Source: a virus. From it: a DNA stretch of 23,985 nucleotides. Shown here piece by piece: positions 13,978 to 21,712 of this stretch. Position numbers and translations under genes: made by a program. The stretch is taken from the IMG/VR virus record IMGVR_UViG_3300010157_002315, positions 1 through 23,985 of that record. The stretch is one strand, 5' to 3'. Numbering within the stretch: position 1 is the stretch's first letter; each line of letters opens with the position of its first letter. Below the pieces are notes generated by a model that saw nothing but the letters and a program-made list of their open reading frames with translations, was not told the DNA's origin and did not search any database.

Positions 13978-14810
13978 AGACTATCTCTAGCCTTGATAAG
14001 ACGAATCATCATGGCTTCGTCTTCTGCTTCATATGCTGCTTCAATTTCTTGTAGTAGGGCATGAGACCTATCGCTCATAGCTTTAAGTTCAGGACTCTTG
14101 TCACTGCCCAACCAACTTAACTTGCCACCGTTGGCTAGACGACTGGCTTCGCAGTATTCTGTCCAACCACTTGCTTCGTAAGGATCAGGACGATTGCGAT
14201 ATGTCACGGTCCACCATGTGTACAGCTCTTTGATTTCTTTTGCACGAACGGCTTGATTAGTAGGTTTGCCGTAGTCGGGATGATCTGGTTCACACCAATC
14301 GTTATTAGTTAAGGACATGGCCCAATCTAAATGGTCAATACCTGCCTGTGGGCAACGCCAAGTACGCCAACGGAACCAACCTGTGGCCCAGAATGGTGCC
14401 GAATATTTTGCACGGTCTTCTTCACTACCCCAAGCAATGTGCATCCAAGCTGACTCTACTTCAACAAAGTCCACAAGCTCATTAAACAAGCAAGGAAGAA
14501 ATCTATTACCCACATCACACCAACTACCAGGCTTGATATCGCGAGTATGGGCAGTAAGGCTATGAGTACGAGATACCCAACGATTGTTAATATAGTACTT
14601 AATATCATAAAGTTTTCTCACTGGCCAGGTAACAAAGTCTTGTAGATGGCCAAGACCTTCTTCGGCTAACCAATAGCGGAAGTTGTGCTTCATTTGAGCT
14701 GTAGTTGTCCAGTCGTCCCATTCTTCGGCTGTGCCTGCACTCAATTTCTTAGTGCCGCGAAGCCAGTCTGCAAAAGGAGTACAACTCCAGTAATGTGTGT
14801 GTTGTGCCAT
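13968..14810 (-). CDS. Trp-rich protein of unknown function, 280 aa
   Basis: The protein contains 21 Trp in 280 residues (7.5 percent), well above normal, with clusters such as WFRWRTW near 151-157 and WW near 204. There is no signal peptide or membrane segment; the C-terminal 50 residues look helical and charged. The start lies one base after the stop of the halogenase-like gene and is preceded by AAGGATTAG, so the two are coupled. I recognise the general style of a phage hypothetical but no named family. The adjacency to a tryptophan-halogenase-like enzyme is noteworthy but does not prove that it is the substrate. Confidence 0.88.
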   Translation of the reverse strand: MAQHTHYWSCTPFADWLRGTKKLSAGTAEEWDDWTTTAQMKHNFRYWLAEEGLGHLQDFVTWPVRKLYDIKYYINNRWVSRTHSLTAHTRDIKPGSWCDVGNRFLPCLFNELVDFVEVESAWMHIAWGSEEDRAKYSAPFWATGWFRWRTWRCPQAGIDHLDWAMSLTNNDWCEPDHPDYGKPTNQAVRAKEIKELYTWWTVTYRNRPDPYEASGWTEYCEASRLANGGKLSWLGSDKSPELKAMSDRSHALLQEIEAAYEAEDEAMMIRLIKARDSLWT

Positions 14811-14811
14811 T

Positions 14812-15975
14812 CTAATCCTTAAAATACTTAAAATTTAAATTCTTATCCCACATCTTCCAATGATCAACAGCCCATCTTGCTACTGAATCATTATCAGTTT
14901 CTGAGTTGTTAACTAATTTTATTGTCTCATGCCATCTTTGATTGTCTAATGCTTTGGTTGCATTTTCTTTTGCCGTCGTCCAAAATTTACTATTAAAGGT
15001 ACTTCCGCCGTGATATACAAAGTTTAAAAAGTTTTCTGTATCAACGGCTGCAAGATATAATGTGGCATTAAACTGATCCTCATTATATTTTCCATGCAAC
15101 AGATCCATAAAATATCTCAATATCAAATCATAATAAAAACCAGCCGATGCCTCTAATGGCTCATAGAACATTGCCCTATTACCATTTTTAAGAATCCTAC
15201 CATCAAGTACACGTTTAGCTCTATAATGTTTAAATGTAAATTCACCTAATTTTAAATCACGTGCATTTCTATTCATCAACTGAGAAAAATTATCCAATGC
15301 TTCATCTTTACTAGTTATAGTATCATTATACAGGTATCCCCAGTTTTGTCTGGTCTGTAATGGCAATCTAAACATCCATCCATTTTCATGAGCCTGGCTG
15401 ATAGTAGTATTCCAGTTGCCAGGCGTTGGATCAAAATATCCTAAGCAATGATTAACATGCATATTGACCATTTCATATTCGTCAGTATACTCTTCTGGAT
15501 AACCACGGCAGTCAATAATAAAATCAAAAAGATATTCGTTATTATCAACCTTAACAGCAGCGCCTGCTTCTACATTCTTAACATCTAGTACATTACCTTC
15601 AATAATGTTAAATTTATCTTTCCATTTTTCAAAGAAACGATTAAAGCAAAAATCTTTTAATTTAAAATTATTAAAATGCATGGAATAGCCAGGAGGTCGG
15701 ATCGCAGGACTAAACTCATGTTCTCTCCAATCAATCCAGGTAGCACCTAACTTCATAGTTGCATCTAATTCATGTCCGTCATTTAGTACTGTAAATCCAG
15801 TACCGAAAAACAAGTTTTCAACTAGCCCAGGTTGTCCAGTTTCACCAATACCTAACATAGGTATATTAGGGTCATATATTGATACTACTTGACTGTCTTC
15901 AGGAAGCCAAGCCAGCAGATGAGATAATGACATTAACCCGACTGTACCGGTTCCTATAACAGCTATCTTAATCAT
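14812..15975 (-). CDS. Tryptophan-halogenase-like FAD-dependent protein, 387 aa
   Basis: GTGTVG (8-13) is the FAD-binding Rossmann motif. MKLGATWIDW (74-83) places K75 where flavin-dependent tryptophan halogenases keep the catalytic Lys. The WxWxIPL signature is relaxed to WMFRLPL (200-206), and YEPLEASAGF (271-280) matches the EPLESTG-type segment bearing the catalytic Glu. At 387 residues it is shorter than PrnA/RebH-type enzymes (about 530), so substrate binding probably differs. Such genes occur in marine T4-like phages, with unproven substrates. It would need FADH2 from a host reductase. The start overlaps the stop of the Bax-inhibitor-1 gene by one base, and it lies in the ligase operon. 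It may alternatively be a hydroxylase or other monooxygenase of the same fold. Confidence 0.88.
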   Translation of the reverse strand: MIKIAVIGTGTVGLMSLSHLLAWLPEDSQVVSIYDPNIPMLGIGETGQPGLVENLFFGTGFTVLNDGHELDATMKLGATWIDWREHEFSPAIRPPGYSMHFNNFKLKDFCFNRFFEKWKDKFNIIEGNVLDVKNVEAGAAVKVDNNEYLFDFIIDCRGYPEEYTDEYEMVNMHVNHCLGYFDPTPGNWNTTISQAHENGWMFRLPLQTRQNWGYLYNDTITSKDEALDNFSQLMNRNARDLKLGEFTFKHYRAKRVLDGRILKNGNRAMFYEPLEASAGFYYDLILRYFMDLLHGKYNEDQFNATLYLAAVDTENFLNFVYHGGSTFNSKFWTTAKENATKALDNQRWHETIKLVNNSETDNDSVARWAVDHWKMWDKNLNFKYFKD

Positions 15976-16664
15976 TATTTTCTATCGCCAAATAATTGTA
16001 GTAAGTTAATAAACAAGTTAATAAAGTCCATATAAAGCGTTAGAGCACCACGAACTTCTGCACTATCACTAGTTTCTATGCTGAGTTCTTCACGTATCTT
16101 TTGGGTGTCATAGGCAGTCAATCCAAGAAAGATAATAATTGCTAATGCTGAGATAACCATTTGCATAACTGTACTACCAATAAAGATGTTAACAATACTG
16201 GCAATGATGATCGCAATCAATCCCACAAACATAAACTTGCCTAGACTGTCTAGACTCTGTTTAGTAAAATACCCATATCCACTCATCACACCAAACAGAA
16301 TAGCCGCACCCATAAATGCTGACACAATACTGCCCATAGTGAACACCGCAAAGATAGTAGCAAAGCTCAGGCCCATTAGTGCCGCAAAACCGTGTAAGCA
16401 TAGTTGTGCTATACTCTTGCTAGGATTATTGGCTAGTACCATCATAACACCAAAGATTGCCGCAAGTGGAGAGAAAATCACAATCCACTTCATTACACCT
16501 GTAAAAAAGAAAGCTAACAACTCTGGGCTAGTGCCTACGAAGTAGCTGACAATCATTGATACAATAACAGCCAAACTCATGTGTCCGTAGACACGACCCA
16601 TTGCTGAATTAATCTCACTAGCAGAACGATATGACATTCCGCCTGTATAACTTGTTCCAAACAT
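15975..16664 (-). CDS. Bax inhibitor-1 / YccA family membrane protein, 229 aa
   Basis: Seven hydrophobic segments span the protein from about residue 29 to the C-terminus, and the length is typical of bacterial members (about 220-235). The C-terminal signature is present: LTAYDTQKI with D186 and LYMDFINLFINLLQLFG with D213, the paired acidic residues that gate pH-sensitive Ca2+ leak in the family member BsYetJ. E. coli YccA of this family interacts with the FtsH protease. In a phage the protein would lie in the inner membrane, possibly altering ion flow, membrane proteolysis or lysis timing; this is an inference. AAGGAG precedes the ATG, one base after the previous stop. Confidence 0.93.
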   Translation of the reverse strand: MFGTSYTGGMSYRSASEINSAMGRVYGHMSLAVIVSMIVSYFVGTSPELLAFFFTGVMKWIVIFSPLAAIFGVMMVLANNPSKSIAQLCLHGFAALMGLSFATIFAVFTMGSIVSAFMGAAILFGVMSGYGYFTKQSLDSLGKFMFVGLIAIIIASIVNIFIGSTVMQMVISALAIIIFLGLTAYDTQKIREELSIETSDSAEVRGALTLYMDFINLFINLLQLFGDRK

Positions 16665-16665
16665 A

Positions 16666-16869
16666 TTATTCTCCTTTATTATATTGATTATTTAAGTGCG
16701 GTCTAAAACGACTAACAAAGCTCTCTACCCAACAAGAATATTCCTTACCGGTTTCTTCATTAACATAGTATGCCCAGTCTTTTCCGTACATGTTTATTTG
16801 TTTAATAACTCTAAATCTTGTACCGTCGACTGCAGACCACACTTGACCTTCTACTACATTTACAATCAT
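16666..16869 (-). CDS. Small conserved-looking phage protein, 67 aa
   Basis: The sequence has the pattern of a small beta-barrel: VVEGQVWSAVDGTRFRVIKQ followed by WAYYVNEETGKEYSCWVESF. Aromatic residues and Gly turns are spaced as in many tiny phage ORFs of the early region. The ATG overlaps the stop of the ligase gene by four bases. The gene ends one base before the Bax-inhibitor-1 gene, and its last codons contain that gene's Shine-Dalgarno. I do not recognise a named family. Confidence 0.82.
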   Translation of the reverse strand: MIVNVVEGQVWSAVDGTRFRVIKQINMYGKDWAYYVNEETGKEYSCWVESFVSRFRPHLNNQYNKGE

Positions 16870-18194
16870 ATTTTTTCTCCTTTGATAAATCCGCGGAATC
16901 CTTTAAACCGAGGAAATCGCAAACTGTATGTACCGTCTTGATTTTGGGTCACGGCATCAGCACGGACTTCAACAATCTGGCCAATAAGATTATCACGGTT
17001 ATTCCAAAACTCAATTCTATCATTATCGCTAAAGCCACTACCAACATTGACATCGATTGACTTCCCGTCATCGTTGCCGGAGCAAACAAGAGCTCCAAGT
17101 CTATCCAAATTTCTTCCAGTGCCTTCTTCAACATTTTGTACCTCCAACGATACTTCAATAAACGGTTTTAATTTAAGCCATGCTACACTACGTTTACATT
17201 CGTAAGGAGCTTCTGGATCTTTGATCATAATCCCTTCGTATCCACCAACAATAGCCTGTGCGTTAATTTCTTTGAAACGCAACTGACCTTCGGTTGTATC
17301 CAAGTCGACTAATTCATTAGCTAGACAAGTCACATTAGGCAACATGTCTTGATTCTGTTCCACCCAAAACTTGACCATGCTACTACGAACGCTCTGAGTT
17401 TTATTATAGATACCTTTTTCGAAATCTTCCAACGGCAGTACATCAAACAAGTTAAGTACAGCATCGCCTGCTTCTACATTGTCCTTGCGGTGTACTTGTT
17501 TCATCAAGTCTTGGAAACTAGACGACATAATCTCGCCATCCAAAATCAAGTCCATATCTTTGCTTGTAGCCTTTGCTTTAACTACACGACTAATCTGTTC
17601 TGCTATGTGAGGGAAGTTAGCAAGTTCTTTACCATTACGACTGAACATATCCACCCGACCATCGCTACGTACAATAGTGATAACGCGAACGCCATCGAGT
17701 TTGACTTCGATGAGTTTCTTTCCTGTGACCTTAGACTCATGATTAGCACTATCGTGAGCAAGCTGACAACCAAATACAGGAATAGCATAGTCGACATATT
17801 TCTTCTCTACTACTTTATTAATTGTTTTATCACTGGTGCCGCAACGCAGATCTTTGATCAGTATTCGTCGATACCAACCATTCCACTGTGCCTTAGTGGC
17901 ACTCTCCATCATCTTAGCAACTGTGTCACGGGCAAGATTGCCTGTGAGTGAGCGATTAACAAAGCCAGTGATAATGAGGCTAAAACTATCCCAATCCAAG
18001 CCAGGACCATCTTCATCTTTTTTCTCCGGAATTTGTTTCAATCCAAATGTTATCATGGGGTCTAGAGCAAGACGTGCGCCGTGAAAGAATTCACTATTGC
18101 CAGCTTCGGCCTGAGCCAAAACAATAGCTTCTTTGTTCAAACGACTAGGATGATCCTCTAACGAGGAAATAACGCTGTAGCAGGGATCGCTCAT
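16866..18194 (-). CDS. ATP-dependent DNA ligase, T4 gp30-like, 442 aa
   Basis: EVKLDGVR (163-170) is nucleotidyltransferase motif I with adenylated K165. Further motifs are LDGEIM (218-223, III), YEGIMIK (319-325, IV) and WLKLKP (339-344, V). A helical N-terminal domain of about 150 residues and a C-terminal OB-like domain complete the usual architecture. T4 ligase has 487 residues, so this one is slightly shorter but intact. It seals nicks in replicating or recombining phage DNA by the adenylate mechanism. GGAG precedes ATG 18194, and a perfect sigma-70 promoter lies 32-60 bases upstream. It heads an operon that continues to the Cys-rich gene at 13816. Confidence 0.96.
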   Translation of the reverse strand: MSDPCYSVISSLEDHPSRLNKEAIVLAQAEAGNSEFFHGARLALDPMITFGLKQIPEKKDEDGPGLDWDSFSLIITGFVNRSLTGNLARDTVAKMMESATKAQWNGWYRRILIKDLRCGTSDKTINKVVEKKYVDYAIPVFGCQLAHDSANHESKVTGKKLIEVKLDGVRVITIVRSDGRVDMFSRNGKELANFPHIAEQISRVVKAKATSKDMDLILDGEIMSSSFQDLMKQVHRKDNVEAGDAVLNLFDVLPLEDFEKGIYNKTQSVRSSMVKFWVEQNQDMLPNVTCLANELVDLDTTEGQLRFKEINAQAIVGGYEGIMIKDPEAPYECKRSVAWLKLKPFIEVSLEVQNVEEGTGRNLDRLGALVCSGNDDGKSIDVNVGSGFSDNDRIEFWNNRDNLIGQIVEVRADAVTQNQDGTYSLRFPRFKGFRGFIKGEKI

Positions 18195-18225
18195 TTTGAC
18201 TCCTATGATTAATTGTATAGTTTGT

Positions 18226-18254
18226 ATTATACAACGTAATTATCAGTATGTCAA
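18226..18254 (-). promoter_or_regulatory. Perfect sigma-70 consensus promoter for the ligase operon
   Basis: TTGACA (18249-18254), a 17-base spacer and TATAAT (18226-18231) read toward the ligase gene. The -35 box overlaps the last coding codons of the HExxH gene upstream, just as the other perfect promoter overlaps its preceding gene. The ligase ATG is about 30 bases downstream of the -10 box, with its own Shine-Dalgarno. Confidence 0.87.
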
Positions 18255-18968
18255 GTAGTCTGGTGTTTTAAATGGCTTTCCAAGTTGGGCATATGGCAGA
18301 TTTCGGACAATTTTCTTTTTCATTGAGCGTATGACTGGATGTTTATGGTTCCAATCAAATGCCTTCATATACTTATACCAGCAGGATTTTTTGGAACGTT
18401 TGGCTAGATTACTATCCAGATATTGTTTGGCTGCATCAAAATTGTTGCCAAATTTATCATTTAGCTCACAGGCAATATTAAATGCAAATGCGCCCATTTC
18501 ATCTTTATGGCCGTAATACTCTTGCTCTCTGCGATCCCTAGCGTAATATGCTGTACTTTCATATCCCAGAATCTGTTTAAATTCTCTAGTACGATATTGT
18601 CTCATGTGTATGATTTCGTGTAGGATAGTATCTGCAAACAATCTACACATTCTATCCCAACGGCTGTCTGAAAGTTTAATTTCAGCACTGGTAGACTTAT
18701 AGCTAAAATTTACTTCAATCTGTCTATATCCTTCTTGATCGTAGTCTGCATAGTATACACCGCCTATGTAAACAACTCCCTTGTCGTGTTTTGAATCGCG
18801 CTGTAATCTAACTCTAATAGGAAGATGCCATTTAAGGTGAGTACTCAGTAGTTTTTGTAAGGTTTTAATGGCAAGGCGTTTACCCACTACAAAAGGCTTT
18901 AACTCGTACATCATAGTGTACAGGTTTTCTCTGTCTAACAACGACCAGTTAAATGGTTTCTTTGACAC
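18243..18968 (-). CDS. SprT-like zinc metallopeptidase-type protein, 241 aa
   Basis: LFADTILHEIIHMRQY contains HExxH (H117, E118, H121), the zinc-binding and catalytic motif of SprT/Spartan-like metallopeptidases. It is followed by a helical region with another candidate ligand zone. Residues 60-95 form beta strands (GVVYIGGVYYADYD). Family members cleave DNA-protein crosslinks or act in replication, and phage copies are common but uncharacterised. The start is GTG at 18968, chosen because AGGAG lies seven bases upstream and no ATG fits. A TATAAT box at 18980-18985 may provide a promoter, but no good -35 is visible. The ligase promoter lies over its 3' end. Confidence 0.75.
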   Translation of the reverse strand: MSKKPFNWSLLDRENLYTMMYELKPFVVGKRLAIKTLQKLLSTHLKWHLPIRVRLQRDSKHDKGVVYIGGVYYADYDQEGYRQIEVNFSYKSTSAEIKLSDSRWDRMCRLFADTILHEIIHMRQYRTREFKQILGYESTAYYARDRREQEYYGHKDEMGAFAFNIACELNDKFGNNFDAAKQYLDSNLAKRSKKSCWYKYMKAFDWNHKHPVIRSMKKKIVRNLPYAQLGKPFKTPDYLTY

Positions 18969-19031
18969 AGCACTCTCCTATTATACATATTTAAGTGTCG
19001 TATCCATGTCCATTAACTGCGCACTTTATTG

Positions 19032-19625
19032 CTATATAACATCAAAGTTTATAATAACACGTCTATCGTCATCTGGATTAGTTGACATATGATAAAATCT
19101 ACCATCAAACAATACTGCTCGTCCTTTTTTAGGCTCTACGGTTTTTGCCACTGCAAGATCAACATCTCTATCTATAAACTGTCGCTGATGTGTTTCAGCA
19201 GATTCTGAGGAAATTACTGTAGGTCCGGTAGCATCACACACATAGTAAATACAAACTAAATGAGGATGCATTATATCCACATGCCATACATTTCGACCCT
19301 TATTGAGCTTTGGCATTAATGAAAATACCCGACCATGCAATAGTTCTTTAGGGTAGAATCCAATTTTTCCACATGCCTCATGTACTATTGGTATTAACAT
19401 ATCAGCAATTGAGCTTGTTGGACCTTTTAATTCGTGATCAAAAAACTTATGCGCCCATCCTGGAGTATCTTTTTTGTTTAACTCGTCATCGTTAAACATT
19501 TTGCTTCCAGTGACTGCCGGAGTAAAAAACCAAGGAAACTCTCTATTGTGAACAATAGTATTTTCGATTAAGTCTTGATACGATTTTGATACAGCATCGT
19601 CAACTACAATAATATCATTTATCAT
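19032..19625 (-). CDS. 2OG-Fe(II) oxygenase family protein, 197 aa
   Basis: WHVDIMHPH gives the iron ligands H115 and D117. GRFYHMST supplies H179, and R189 in [11 protein letters not shown] sits where 2-oxoglutarate is bound. The double-stranded beta-helix pattern and length suit the small prolyl-hydroxylase-like oxygenases that are abundant in T4-like aquatic phages. The reaction would hydroxylate or demethylate a protein, nucleic acid or small molecule; the substrate is unknown. The start overlaps the stop of clpP by four bases. It is the last gene of the long operon from beyond 23985. Confidence 0.9.
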   Translation of the reverse strand: MINDIIVVDDAVSKSYQDLIENTIVHNREFPWFFTPAVTGSKMFNDDELNKKDTPGWAHKFFDHELKGPTSSIADMLIPIVHEACGKIGFYPKELLHGRVFSLMPKLNKGRNVWHVDIMHPHLVCIYYVCDATGPTVISSESAETHQRQFIDRDVDLAVAKTVEPKKGRAVLFDGRFYHMSTNPDDDRRVIINFDVI

Positions 19626-20212
19626 GGGCGTTTTGTTATAATTTCGTCGATTAACCCAAAATCTAATGCTTCTTGAGCACTCATGAAATTATCTCGTTCC
19701 ATGGCGTTATGAAACTCTTCAAAAGTCTTACCCTTACTATTATGATTAACGTAGATTTGAGTTAGGCTTTGCTTCATTTTTAGGATCTCTTTTACTTGGA
19801 TTTCCATGTCAGTAGCTTGTCCGCCCGCACCGCCCGAGGGCTGATGTATCATGTGCCTTGCGCTTGGTAGCATTTTACGCTTGCCAGGAGCACCAGCAGT
19901 AGCAAGCAGACTTCCCATACTACAGGCTTGACCCATGACGATTGTAGATACGTCAGGTTTGATAAATTGCATAGTATCGTAAATGGCCATGCCGGCGGTG
20001 ACAACACCACCAGGACTGTTGATAAAGAATGTAATGTCTTCGTTGCCTTGACTTTCTAAAAATAATAACTGAGCTACAAGTAAACTGGCAGTATGCTCGT
20101 TAACATCTGTGTCTAACATAACAATACGATCTTTGAGTAGTCGACTGTAGATGTCATAACTGCGTTCTCCGCGAGCTTCTTGCTCGATTACCATTGGTAT
20201 TAAATTTGGCAT
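19622..20212 (-). CDS. clpP: ATP-dependent Clp protease proteolytic subunit, 196 aa
   Basis: The catalytic triad is intact: S98 in GQACSMGS, H123 in HMIHQPSGG and D174 in [18 protein letters not shown] (63-71) forms the oxyanion region and FGLIDEI closes the domain. Length and motif order match bacterial ClpP, with no long propeptide. ClpP forms a 14-subunit chamber fed by ClpX or ClpA. No ATPase gene is in this window, so it may use host ClpX/ClpA or redirect host proteolysis, an inference. The start overlaps the upstream stop by one base (TAATG), with AAGGAA ahead. Confidence 0.96.
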   Translation of the reverse strand: MPNLIPMVIEQEARGERSYDIYSRLLKDRIVMLDTDVNEHTASLLVAQLLFLESQGNEDITFFINSPGGVVTAGMAIYDTMQFIKPDVSTIVMGQACSMGSLLATAGAPGKRKMLPSARHMIHQPSGGAGGQATDMEIQVKEILKMKQSLTQIYVNHNSKGKTFEEFHNAMERDNFMSAQEALDFGLIDEIITKRP

Positions 20213-20655
20213 TATTTTCCTTGTGAGTAAGTTTGGGCAAAGATATCTTTTTTCACAACACCGTAGTCATTATGACCGTGGCGTACAATAACATCTTCAC
20301 CTGTATTATAGTGTAGCTTCTCGCCCCAGCTGGTGTCAACTGATCCGGAATGATCTGCTAACTTAGCCATTTTGATAATCTTCTTTGGGGTGCAAATGCC
20401 ATCACCGTGATCATCTTTAAGGTCGTTAAACTTTTCTGGACTAATAGGATATTGTTCACCCTTTGGCCCAGTCATAATAACATAGCCCGCAGGATACTTA
20501 ACAGGTCCTTCTAATGTTTCAATAGTACCGGGCGCATCTGCAATTTCATAATGCTCTTTAGCAGGCTTCTTATATGTTTCAAATCCCCCATGCTTGAACC
20601 AAGCATCTGTAATGCCGTCCATTGATTCTACAATATTAATAAATTCTTTAATCAT
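20212..20655 (-). CDS. Conserved phage-type hypothetical protein, 147 aa (PGDYG-like)
   Basis: The protein has a beta-rich middle with [22 protein letters not shown], reminiscent of small PGDYG-type domains in phages. A His/Asp/Gly-rich C-terminal part follows ([14 protein letters not shown]). The first 20 residues look helical and the N-terminal [20 protein letters not shown] includes aromatic residues. No catalytic motif is certain. The ATG overlaps the stop of the upstream gene by four bases with AAGGA in front. It directly precedes clpP. The domain name is a tentative resemblance only. Confidence 0.8.
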   Translation of the reverse strand: MIKEFINIVESMDGITDAWFKHGGFETYKKPAKEHYEIADAPGTIETLEGPVKYPAGYVIMTGPKGEQYPISPEKFNDLKDDHGDGICTPKKIIKMAKLADHSGSVDTSWGEKLHYNTGEDVIVRHGHNDYGVVKKDIFAQTYSQGK

Positions 20656-21077
20656 TGATAGTCCTTGTCTAAATTTACGTTTGTTAGACTAGCAACTGTT
20701 TGAAACTTTTCCCAAGCAAGTTTAGCCGCAGGATTGTTTTCTAGTTCTTCAGTTGGAAGAACTGTCTCTAACCAAAATTCTGGTCTGCGTCTAGGATGTG
20801 CACCGAACTGCCGCGGCTGATGCATCTTGCCATCGGCGTAAAGCATAATGCTCACACTACGGAATTTGTCCTCGTCGTCTTTACTGTTAAAGTCATAATG
20901 GCCCCATTCTGGATTACTCAAGCCACCCAAACAGTATCCTGACCAAATACCCGACCATTGTTCATCATCTCGTGGATCAAAATCTGTACGAGTAATCAAT
21001 ACTAGTACATCGTTAATATCTACGCGACCTTCAACAATGTCTAAAATGCAACGACTATAACTTAGTCCAATTTTCAT
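20652..21077 (-). CDS. Conserved phage hypothetical protein, 141 aa
   Basis: The N-terminus MKIGLSYSRCILDIVEGRVD and the following VLVLITRTDFDPRD and WSGIWSGYCLGG have the look of a soluble alpha/beta protein. I have the impression of similar sequences in T4-like phages without a known role. A PRQFGAHPRRRPEFWLETVLP stretch follows. There is no signal peptide or membrane segment. ATGA overlaps exist at both ends. Function is unknown. Confidence 0.82.
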   Translation of the reverse strand: MKIGLSYSRCILDIVEGRVDINDVLVLITRTDFDPRDDEQWSGIWSGYCLGGLSNPEWGHYDFNSKDDEDKFRSVSIMLYADGKMHQPRQFGAHPRRRPEFWLETVLPTEELENNPAAKLAWEKFQTVASLTNVNLDKDYQ

Positions 21078-21304
21078 TTTCTGCCTTGTTTGTAGTTTCG
21101 AACCAATGGTCCGTCTGAGGTAAAAGTCTTTGATCCTATTCTACCTTCGTATATTTGACCGTTCCACCGCATCTCTAATTTTAACTGTTTTTCAATACTA
21201 ACTGCAAGATGATCGTGTTCTCGAAAACTCAAAAGATCTGCAACCATTTTGCGGCCGTTGTCTTCACATAATACTTCGCAGGTATCTTCTACTAGTTGTC
21301 TCAT
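21074..21304 (-). CDS. Small phage hypothetical protein, 76 aa
   Basis: A short protein with helical N-terminus (MRQLVEDTCEVLCEDNGRKM) and beta-like C-terminus (MRWNGQIYEGRIGSKTF) ending in basic residues. The ATG and stop overlap neighbours by four bases each, which supports translation. No family is recognised and no motif stands out. Confidence 0.75.
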   Translation of the reverse strand: MRQLVEDTCEVLCEDNGRKMVADLLSFREHDHLAVSIEKQLKLEMRWNGQIYEGRIGSKTFTSDGPLVRNYKQGRK

Positions 21305-21585
21305 AGTTCAAATCTCACTTGTTTAATACTGTCCCAGCGAAAACTTTTCCAAGCATTAGCTTCCAAATCATATACTGGCATAATGCCTTCATTAATCTTG
21401 CGGGTAGTCTCATTGACTTCTACACTCGAAGGATCTTTGAACATGATAATAGTAGGATCAGTGGTGCATTTCATAACCCGCTCTGTACCATCCTTTTTAG
21501 TAAAGACTACAGTGACTGATCCCATTCGCAAATGACTCTTAAGCCATTTTTTAAACAGCCTAGTATTTTTTTCACTTAGATTCAT
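21301..21585 (-). CDS. DUF2693-like small SH3/Sm-like barrel protein, 94 aa
   Basis: The segment GSVTVVFTKKDGTERVMKCT is the characteristic strand pattern of the DUF2693 (WYL_2, Sm-like SH3 barrel) family common in T4-like phages. It is followed by a flexible acidic middle and a C-terminal strand WKSFRWDSIKQVRFEL. Such proteins are uncharacterised; the fold suggests nucleic-acid binding. The start lies inside the 3' end of the small helical gene at 21572-21712 (14-base overlap), and the stop overlaps the next start by four bases. Confidence 0.8.
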   Translation of the reverse strand: MNLSEKNTRLFKKWLKSHLRMGSVTVVFTKKDGTERVMKCTTDPTIIMFKDPSSVEVNETTRKINEGIMPVYDLEANAWKSFRWDSIKQVRFEL

Positions 21586-21712
21586 TTTTCAATTTCTCTT
21601 TTAAATCTGCATTTTCTTTTTCAAGAGATTCGATTCGTACGGCTAATTGCATCATAAGCTCGTACATATTTTGTGCTGTTGTTTTTGTCAATTCTACAAT
21701 ATCTGTTTTCAT
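21572..21712 (-). CDS. Small coiled-coil protein, 46 aa
   Basis: A short frame from ATG 21712 to TGA 21572. Its ATG overlaps the TAA of the upstream gene as TAATG, with AAAGGA ahead at good spacing. The protein is one predicted helix: TAQNMYELMMQLAVRIESL, then EKENADLKEKLKNESK, with heptad-spaced hydrophobic residues, like a leucine-zipper segment. It likely oligomerises or caps a partner. Function is unknown. It fills the 127-base gap between two larger genes. Confidence 0.78.
   Translation of the reverse strand: MKTDIVELTKTTAQNMYELMMQLAVRIESLEKENADLKEKLKNESK

Noticed and set aside
17349-17951. 200-residue open frame on the plus strand
   Set aside because: Lies wholly antisense to the DNA ligase gene, which has all its motifs; no Shine-Dalgarno and odd composition.
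18981-19013. Ten-codon leader frame (MDMDTTLKYV) before the HExxH gene
   Set aside because: No Shine-Dalgarno, and it overlaps the only TATAAT box; likely chance.
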